Positions 57,976 to 64,000 of a stretch of 64,000 nucleotides of DNA are shown here, in pieces (positions within the stretch are counted from its first letter, which is position 1; every line of letters starts with the position of its first letter). A program made the translations under genes and the position numbers. The notes under the pieces are model-generated. The model saw only the letters and a list, made by a program, of their open reading frames with translations, was not told the DNA's origin and did no database searches. Source of the DNA: Bartonella doshiae NCTC 12862 = ATCC 700133 (GTDB lineage Bacteria > Pseudomonadota > Alphaproteobacteria > Rhizobiales > Rhizobiaceae); the NCBI RefSeq assembly GCF_000278155.1, contig NZ_JH725094.1:375765-439764 (forward strand), written 5' to 3'.

Positions 57976-60900
57976 TCACTGTTTCAAGATCTTCATAAAA
58001 ATTGTACGTACCAATTGCCCGGTTTCCTCGATTAATTTTTCAATATGAAACAAATCTGGCTCCCCAACACTGTTTAATAAAAGATCGCTTAATCCAGACG
58101 GCATATCATGAGGATTTAGAGATTCATTTAAACAAAGTCGTATCATTTGACTTAAATTTGTATATAAATCATAGGCATGATGAAGATCAGAAATAAATGA
58201 CTTATTAAGAAAACTGCTTGGCAAGCGCGCTAAAATATCTGCTGTAGTTGCGCCAATTTCAAACGTAATCACATGCGTAATAAGCGCAAATTGGGCAATA
58301 AATTCTAAATCCATAATGCCACCAGACATTGTTTTCAAATCCCATCTATTTTCTGGTGGTTTTTCTTTTTCAATCAAATGACGCATTTCACATACTGCTT
58401 TTGCTACATGCTTCTTGTTACGAGGAAATGCAATAATTGCACATACTTCATCTTCTAACTTTTGTAAAAAATCAGGATCTCCCGCAATACCCCGCGCCCG
58501 AGTTAAAGCAAGATATTCCCATATCCACGCTTCCTTGCGATAATATTTTTTGAAAAATTGAAAAGAAACAGCGACAGGCCCCTTATTGCCTAATGGCCGT
58601 AATCTTAAATCAACCGTATAAAGAACGCCTTGACTTGTAAGAGTAGATAAAGCCTTAACCAAGTGCTGTGTCAAACGAGTATAATATTGAGAGATATAGA
58701 GAGGTTTTTCTCCATCAGAAACTTCTGCATCTTCATCATGTTCATAAAGTAAAATAAGATCCACATCAGAACCAGCTGTTAATTCGCGGCTTCCAAGCTT
58801 ACCCATCCCCAGTATACCAACATGCCCTCCTTTAATCTTGCCATGAAGACGAGAAAATTCTTCTTGAACCGCAACAAATGTTTTTGCGATCATAAGATCA
58901 GCAAGTGCTGTGAGTGCAAAACCCGCTCTCTTTCCAGTAATGGCGCCATTCAAAACCCGAATCCCAATTAAAAAACGTTGTTCATCAGCAAAAATCCTTA
59001 AATGATCGAGAAGATCTTCATAAGAAAGCCCCTCCTCGAGGAAATATCCAAGGCGTTTTTCTAAATAAGCCTTTGTTGGTAATTCTGAAAAAATGGCTGG
59101 ATCTAACATCCCATCAAAAACATGCGGTTTACGCGTAATAATTTCTGCAAGACGCGGAGCAGCCCCCATAATAAGTACTAACATATCTAATAAAGAGGGA
59201 TTAGATTGCAATAAACTAAAAAGCTGAATCCCCGAAGGCAACCCCTGTAAAAAACTATCAAAACGCAACATCGCTTCATCGGCCCGTTTTGTTGCACCAA
59301 AAGCTTTTAAAAGTGCTGGAGTCAATTCCGTTAGTCTTTCACGTGCTTCAGCAGACTGTGTCGCCTTATAACGCCCACAATGAAGTGTCCGCATAATACG
59401 ACAGATATCGCTCGCTCTTTCAAAACCTAAACGGCTTAATGTTATTAAGGTTTCTGGATCATCTTCTTCACCTGTAAAAACTAAATTGCCAATTTCTAAA
59501 CCAAGCTCCTGCTCGTTCTCAAATAATGCCGCATAATGTTTTTCCACAACCTGAAGCGTTTTTAATAAATCGCGGATAAAACTGCTATTCTCTTGGTAGC
59601 CCATTAAATATGCGACACTTGTGAACTGAGAAACATCATCTGGAAGAAGATGTGTTTGTTCATCTGCAAGCATCTGAATACGGTGTTCAACATTTCGTAA
59701 AAAAGCATAACTTTTTACAAGACTCTTTCTCGTTTTCTCACTAATCCACCCAAGCATGTGAAGCTCTGCCAACATTGCAACAGTTTGACGTCCACGTAAT
59801 TGAGGAAAGCGTCCACCAGCAATTAATTGTTGCGTTTGTACAAAAAATTCAATCTCACGAATACCACCGCGTCCTAATTTTATGTTATGACCATAAGCAG
59901 CAATTTGACCATAATTTTTATACGCATGGATTTGACGTTTGATAGAATGGATATCAGCAATCGCAGCATAATCTAAATATTTCCGCCACACATAAGGAGA
60001 AAGTTCTTTGAGAAAATTGAATCCTGCTTTTTTATCACCGGCAACTGGACGCGCTTTAATCATCGCTGCTCGTTCCCAATTTTGCCCACGCCCCTCGTAA
60101 TAACGCAACGCTGTCCTTACCGGTAAGGCCAAAGGAGTTGAACCTGGATCTGGTCGAAGCCTAAAATCAAGACGAAAAACATATCCCTCCGCAGTTCGTT
60201 CTTGAATAATACGGATCAATCGACGTACCATTTTAGAAAATACATCAACGCTCTCAGAAAGATTCCCAATATGAGGTGACATTTCATCTATGAAAACGAT
60301 AAGATCAATATCAGAGGAATAATTAAGTTCTCCCGCTCCTAATTTTCCCATCCCTAAAATGATTAAGCCACAGTTCTTCTCTGGATCATCAAGACTTGAT
60401 AAACTTATTTTGCCATCAGCATGTGCCTCTCTTAAAAGAAAACGCAAAGCTACACTCAATGCTACTTCGCCTAAGCGTGTTAACCACATACATGAAACTT
60501 CATAAGTAAAAACACCACTCAAATCAGCTAAAGCAATAAGAACATGTGCTTCGCGTTTTTTGCGTCTTAAAGACGCCATCAATAAAGTTTCATGAACTGC
60601 TTTATTTTTATCAATACGCGCAATATCCTCTATAATTTCGCTTAACCTTGTTTCTATATCAACATCCAATAAGGGATTAAGATACGATGGATTAGCAATC
60701 AAAACCTCACGTAAAAAAGGTGATAAGGTCATAACTGTGCTTATAAAATCAATTTGCTTTCCTTTGTTTGAAATAAAGGAAACCAGCAATTCTAAATTTT
60801 CTTCCCTCGCGCATTCTTCAAGGTCTTTCAGCCATTGAGAACCACTCTCATCAAGGGGGCATAAAGGGAGAAGCTGTGTTTTTAAAAAAGCATCTTTCAT
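57976..60900 (-). CDS. glnE: Glutamine synthetase adenylyltransferase/deadenylyltransferase
   Basis: GlnE turns glutamine synthetase off by AMP addition and on again by AMP removal, in response to PII. The 974-residue protein has two nucleotidyltransferase domains, marked by GMGKLGAGELNYSSDIDLIVF (about residues 175-195) and GMGKLGSRELTAGSDVDLILL (about 690-710), and a C-terminal helical region. Both active sites are intact. It is 99 bp from the end of the sensor kinase gene and probably co-oriented with it. Confidence 0.96.
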   Translation of the reverse strand: MKDAFLKTQLLPLCPLDESGSQWLKDLEECAREENLELLVSFISNKGKQIDFISTVMTLSPFLREVLIANPSYLNPLLDVDIETRLSEIIEDIARIDKNKAVHETLLMASLRRKKREAHVLIALADLSGVFTYEVSCMWLTRLGEVALSVALRFLLREAHADGKISLSSLDDPEKNCGLIILGMGKLGAGELNYSSDIDLIVFIDEMSPHIGNLSESVDVFSKMVRRLIRIIQERTAEGYVFRLDFRLRPDPGSTPLALPVRTALRYYEGRGQNWERAAMIKARPVAGDKKAGFNFLKELSPYVWRKYLDYAAIADIHSIKRQIHAYKNYGQIAAYGHNIKLGRGGIREIEFFVQTQQLIAGGRFPQLRGRQTVAMLAELHMLGWISEKTRKSLVKSYAFLRNVEHRIQMLADEQTHLLPDDVSQFTSVAYLMGYQENSSFIRDLLKTLQVVEKHYAALFENEQELGLEIGNLVFTGEEDDPETLITLSRLGFERASDICRIMRTLHCGRYKATQSAEARERLTELTPALLKAFGATKRADEAMLRFDSFLQGLPSGIQLFSLLQSNPSLLDMLVLIMGAAPRLAEIITRKPHVFDGMLDPAIFSELPTKAYLEKRLGYFLEEGLSYEDLLDHLRIFADEQRFLIGIRVLNGAITGKRAGFALTALADLMIAKTFVAVQEEFSRLHGKIKGGHVGILGMGKLGSRELTAGSDVDLILLYEHDEDAEVSDGEKPLYISQYYTRLTQHLVKALSTLTSQGVLYTVDLRLRPLGNKGPVAVSFQFFKKYYRKEAWIWEYLALTRARGIAGDPDFLQKLEDEVCAIIAFPRNKKHVAKAVCEMRHLIEKEKPPENRWDLKTMSGGIMDLEFIAQFALITHVITFEIGATTADILARLPSSFLNKSFISDLHHAYDLYTNLSQMIRLCLNESLNPHDMPSGLSDLLLNSVGEPDLFHIEKLIEETGQLVRTIFMKILKQ

Positions 60901-60999
60901 CTATACTCCCTTGAAGAAACATTTATTTTCGATTCCATTGCATCTCACCCAGAAAAGAGATCACTGCCTGTAACGAGAGAAAGTGAAGCAAAAATACTT

Positions 61000-62382
61000 T
61001 TAAGGAAATAATAAAACAGCGCGAAGCCCTGGATTTGCATCTTCAAGTAAGAGTTCACCCCCATGAAGTTTCATAACAGCTTTTGCTATACTTAAACCAA
61101 TACCAAAACCAGGCTGTGTGCGACTTTCTTCAAGGCGAACAAATCGTTCTGTTACTTTTTCACGCTTATCCGCAGCAATCCCTACACCATTATCACTAAC
61201 AACAACCAACAAATGTTTACCGCGATATTCCATTGATAAACAAACTTGTACCTTTTTTTCATTTTTAGACGCATATTTAATTGCATTATCAATAAGATTA
61301 AAAATTGATTGTGCAACAAGTTCACGATTTAACTTAATCTCTTTATCAAATGTCTCTCCTAACTGCAGCAAAACACCTGATTCTTCAGCAAAAGGTTCAT
61401 AAAGTTCAACGGCATCTTCAAGAATCAGCTTCATATTCATAGTCTCAAGATGTTCAATTGCGCAACTAGCCTCAATACGCGAAATCATTAAAATAGCATT
61501 AAAGGTGCGAATAAGTTGATCCGATTCCGCAATAACCCCATCAAGTGCCTGACGATATTCAAGCTTTGTCTTTTGCCCCAAAAGTGCTTCTTCTGCACGA
61601 TTTCTAAGGCGCGTCAGTGGTGTCTTAAGATCATGAGCAATATTATCTGATACTTGACGCAAACCGATATTTAATTCTTCAATACGGTCTAACATAACAT
61701 TAAGATTAGCTGATAATCGATCAAACTCATCTCCTACCCCAGAAACAGGTAAACGTTCGCTGAAATTACCATCCATTAAACGCTGTGATGCAGCCGTTAC
61801 ATGATCAATTCTCTGCAATGCTCGTCTCCCAACAAAAAACCATATGAGTAAAGCCCCCACCACCATCGCAGTAAGAGCAATCATAACCGCTTTACGAATG
61901 ACTGCTGCAAAACGTTCTGGCTCATCCAAATCCCGTCCGATAAGAATCTTCATGGCATTAGGTAAATCAACAACAACTGCTAAAGCACGATGTTGACTTG
62001 TTTTTCCATGCTCTCCAAAACGTGAATACAAAAAAGAATTCGGAATAAAGCCATTATGATTCAAAAGTCCTAACTCAATACGCGCTACATTCCCCGCTAA
62101 AATGCGCCCCATAGAGTCAGTAACAAGATAAAGAAAAGCTCCTGGTTGCCGTGAACGGGAATCAATAGTGCGTATTAATAAAGGAAGCCCGCCATAGTTA
62201 TAAGCATTTTCAATATATCTTAGTTCCTCATGCAAGGCCTGTTCAGTTTGCTCCGTTAATAATGAAGCAGAAAATACTGTCATGTAAACAGAAAGCCCGA
62301 TTGCAACTAATCCAAACAATAAAATATAAAGAGCTGAAAGCCTTAGCGCAGTTGTGCGCATCACATTGATTAAACGATTCAT
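61000..62382 (-). CDS. Two-component sensor histidine kinase
   Basis: A membrane-bound sensor of 460 residues: a first membrane segment (about 15-38), a periplasmic domain (40-160), a second segment (164-184), a HAMP domain, the H-box with His250 in NIAHDLKTPLTRLRN, and an ATPase domain with SDNGVGIAADKR and GFGIGLSIAKAV. The ATG overlaps the response regulator stop as ATGA, so the two are a pair. The position next to htrA suggests envelope stress sensing, which is inference. Confidence 0.9.
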   Translation of the reverse strand: MNRLINVMRTTALRLSALYILLFGLVAIGLSVYMTVFSASLLTEQTEQALHEELRYIENAYNYGGLPLLIRTIDSRSRQPGAFLYLVTDSMGRILAGNVARIELGLLNHNGFIPNSFLYSRFGEHGKTSQHRALAVVVDLPNAMKILIGRDLDEPERFAAVIRKAVMIALTAMVVGALLIWFFVGRRALQRIDHVTAASQRLMDGNFSERLPVSGVGDEFDRLSANLNVMLDRIEELNIGLRQVSDNIAHDLKTPLTRLRNRAEEALLGQKTKLEYRQALDGVIAESDQLIRTFNAILMISRIEASCAIEHLETMNMKLILEDAVELYEPFAEESGVLLQLGETFDKEIKLNRELVAQSIFNLIDNAIKYASKNEKKVQVCLSMEYRGKHLLVVVSDNGVGIAADKREKVTERFVRLEESRTQPGFGIGLSIAKAVMKLHGGELLLEDANPGLRAVLLFP

Positions 62383-63065
62383 CTTTTGTTATCTGGTGCT
62401 TTCATCATATATCCAGCCCCACGCACAGTATGAAGAATTGGGACATCAAAATCTTTCTCAATTTTTGCTCTCAAACGCGATATATGGACATCAATAACAT
62501 TTGTTTGTGGATCAAAATGATAATCCCAAACATTTTCTAAAAGCATAGTACGTGTAACAACTTGACCAGAATAGCGCATCAAATATTCAAGTAAACGAAA
62601 CTCTCTTGGTTGCAATATGATATTTCTCTCACCCCGCCTCACTGTATGTGTTAGTCTGTCCAACTCAAGATTGCCTACACAATAAAGGGTTTCTGCTTCC
62701 TTAGGACTTTTTCGCCGTTGCAATACCTCAACACGCGCAAGAAGTTCAGAAAAAGCGTAAGGTTTGGTCAAATAATCATCACCTCCTGCACGTAACCCCG
62801 TCACACGATCATTAACCTGCCCTAAAGCCGAAAGAATGAGAGCTGGTGTTTCATTTCCTTTCGCACGCAATTCAGAAATAATAGAAAGACCATCACGATG
62901 CAAAAGCATTCGATCAACAACCATAACGTCATAATTTTCCGTACTAGCTAAGGCATATCCAGTATCCCCATCATATGCAACATCAACCGAATGTCCTGCC
63001 TCCAAAAAAGCTTTTTCAAGATAACGTCCTGTTTCACGATCATCTTCGATAACGAGTATCTTCAT
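62379..63065 (-). CDS. OmpR-family response regulator
   Basis: A 228-residue DNA-binding response regulator. The receiver has the acidic pair Glu7-Asp8-Asp9, phosphoryl Asp51 (VVDRM) and the conserved Lys of LTKPY near 101. The C-terminal winged helix includes LQPREFRLLEYLMR, VVTRTMLLENVWDYHFDP and VDVHISRLRAKIE. GGAG is 9 bases before the ATG at 63065, which I chose over the ATG at 63074. A perfect 11-bp hairpin separates it from htrA. Confidence 0.93.
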   Translation of the reverse strand: MKILVIEDDRETGRYLEKAFLEAGHSVDVAYDGDTGYALASTENYDVMVVDRMLLHRDGLSIISELRAKGNETPALILSALGQVNDRVTGLRAGGDDYLTKPYAFSELLARVEVLQRRKSPKEAETLYCVGNLELDRLTHTVRRGERNIILQPREFRLLEYLMRYSGQVVTRTMLLENVWDYHFDPQTNVIDVHISRLRAKIEKDFDVPILHTVRGAGYMMKAPDNKR

Positions 63066-63101
63066 AAAACGCATCTCCGTTATTTTATCAAATCGCGTTG
63101 T

Positions 63102-63130
63102 AGGACAGAAGTCTCTAAAACTTCTGTCCT
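63102..63130. repeat. 11-bp perfect intercistronic hairpin, htrA to response regulator
   Basis: AGGACAGAAGT (63102-63112) pairs perfectly with ACTTCTGTCCT (63120-63130) around a 7-base loop. On the minus strand it follows the htrA stop by 15 bp and has no T-run, so it is more likely an mRNA-stabilising or processing hairpin, or a partial terminator, than a complete stop. Confidence 0.75.
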
Positions 63131-63145
63131 CTCATGACTTAAATA

Positions 63146-64000
63146 CTACTTTTTTAAAATGGGAAGAGCAACAAAACGATTTTGATCATTTGTGCGCAGT
63201 TGTAGGAGTATGGCATTCCGTCCCAACTTTTGTGCTTCCTTAATTATATCTGTAATATCAGACACTTTTTTAACAGACTTATTATTCACCGTCACAATGA
63301 CATCACCAGGTATTATCCCTTTATCTGCTGCATCTGAATCTGGATCAACATTAGTTACGACCACCCCTACACCATCGTCAGCAAGAGCGACAATCAAACC
63401 ATAATCTTCCAATGTTTCATCTGCTTCATGACGCCCATTTGAAGATTGTGAACTATCTTTCTTACCTTTATTTTCAGGCATTGAATCAAGTTTAACCTTA
63501 ATATTGCTTTCCTTACCAGCTCTCCAAATACCTATGTTCACTGTTTCTCCCGGCCTAATATTTCCAATACGTCTTGCCAAATCACGAACATCATTAACCT
63601 TTTCATTATTCACTGAAAGAATTATATCTCCTGCTTTAATACCAGCCTTTTCTGCTGGTCCCTTTAACGGATCAGTAACCAAAGCGCCTTTGGCTTCTTT
63701 TAAACCCATTGATTCAGAAATTTCCTTTGTTACAGATTGAATCTGAACTCCAAGCCAACCACGCTGAACTGAACCCTTTTCAATAAGCTGTTGCACAACC
63801 TGTTTTGCAGTAGCTGCTGGAATAGCAAAAGCAATCCCAACATTTCCTCCAGAAGGAGAAAAAATCGCTGTATTAACCCCAACAACTTTTCCATTAAGAT
63901 CAAAAGTTGGACCACCAGAATTTCCTCTATTAACCGCGGCATCAATCTGAATAAAATCATCATAAACACCAGTGCCAATATCACGTCCACGAGCCGAAAC
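63146..64000 (-). CDS. htrA: HtrA/DegP periplasmic serine protease, N-terminus cut by window edge
   Basis: A periplasmic protease/chaperone that clears damaged proteins. The visible 284 codons run from the right edge to a stop at 63146. The catalytic Ser is in NRGNSGGPTFDLNGKVVGVNTAIFSP, and two PDZ domains follow (RGWLGVQIQSVTKEI... and a second one with GVVVTNVDPDSDAADKGIIPGDVIVTVNNKSV). The His and Asp of the triad lie outside the window. A response regulator/sensor pair follows on the same strand. Confidence 0.95.
   Translation of the reverse strand, partial: VSARGRDIGTGVYDDFIQIDAAVNRGNSGGPTFDLNGKVVGVNTAIFSPSGGNVGIAFAIPAATAKQVVQQLIEKGSVQRGWLGVQIQSVTKEISESMGLKEAKGALVTDPLKGPAEKAGIKAGDIILSVNNEKVNDVRDLARRIGNIRPGETVNIGIWRAGKESNIKVKLDSMPENKGKKDSSQSSNGRHEADETLEDYGLIVALADDGVGVVVTNVDPDSDAADKGIIPGDVIVTVNNKSVKKVSDITDIIKEAQKLGRNAILLQLRTNDQNRFVALPILKK

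Overview
The window is a 64-kb piece of an AT-rich alphaproteobacterial (Rhizobiales) chromosome and most probably comes from a Bartonella species. The evidence is the low GC content, the gene orders rpsF-rpsR-DUF2232-rplI-dnaB-radA and rsh-pyrE-acpS-lepB-rnc-era-recO, a complete hut heme-uptake locus beside a TonB gene, and an Omp25/hemin-binding-protein-type porin. I cannot name the species. I saw no tRNA or rRNA genes, CRISPR arrays, insertion sequences or prophage. Nearly all genes are intact housekeeping genes, and the less ordinary signals lie in the intergenic DNA.

Layout. 1-8.5 kb: the fabD end, a PAP2 phosphatase, the ribosomal rpsF/rpsR/rplI cluster, then dnaB, radA and cvpA. 8.5-20.7 kb: purF, an SDR, phosphatidylethanolamine synthesis (psd-pssA), an Atm1-type ABC exporter, a DUF421 protein, cysS, a small exported protein, pyrC, ygfZ and an HD hydrolase. 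21-33 kb, mostly minus strand: panC-panB, the rsh-pyrE / acpS-lepB-rnc-era-recO blocks, rpoZ, a family 5 uracil-DNA glycosylase, smpB and dapA. 33-43 kb: a soluble lytic transglycosylase, then the heme locus (tonB divergent from hutA, then hemS-hutB-hutC-hutD). HutA and TonB should bring heme across the outer membrane, HutBCD across the inner membrane, and HemS should bind or degrade it in the cytoplasm. 43.8-48.9 kb: a tightly coupled thiamine operon thiC-thiO-thiS-thiG-thiE-thiD. 49-56 kb: a family 4 uracil-DNA glycosylase, pepN, a PleC-like hybrid-free histidine kinase and ogt. 56.4-64 kb: the Omp25/Hbp-like porin, glnE, and a htrA - response regulator - sensor kinase cluster.

Best leads for something undescribed: (1) a branched RNA leader before rpsF; (2) a long structured leader before thiC with a terminator hairpin, a micro-ORF and an enclosing helix but no visible TPP (THI-box) riboswitch; (3) two adjacent near-perfect inverted repeats, one a 32-bp perfect palindrome, upstream of the porin gene; (4) a 21-bp tandem repeat in the fabD upstream region; (5) a 20-codon ORF overlapping the start of the PleC-like kinase. 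All are read from sequence alone, and their functions are inferences.
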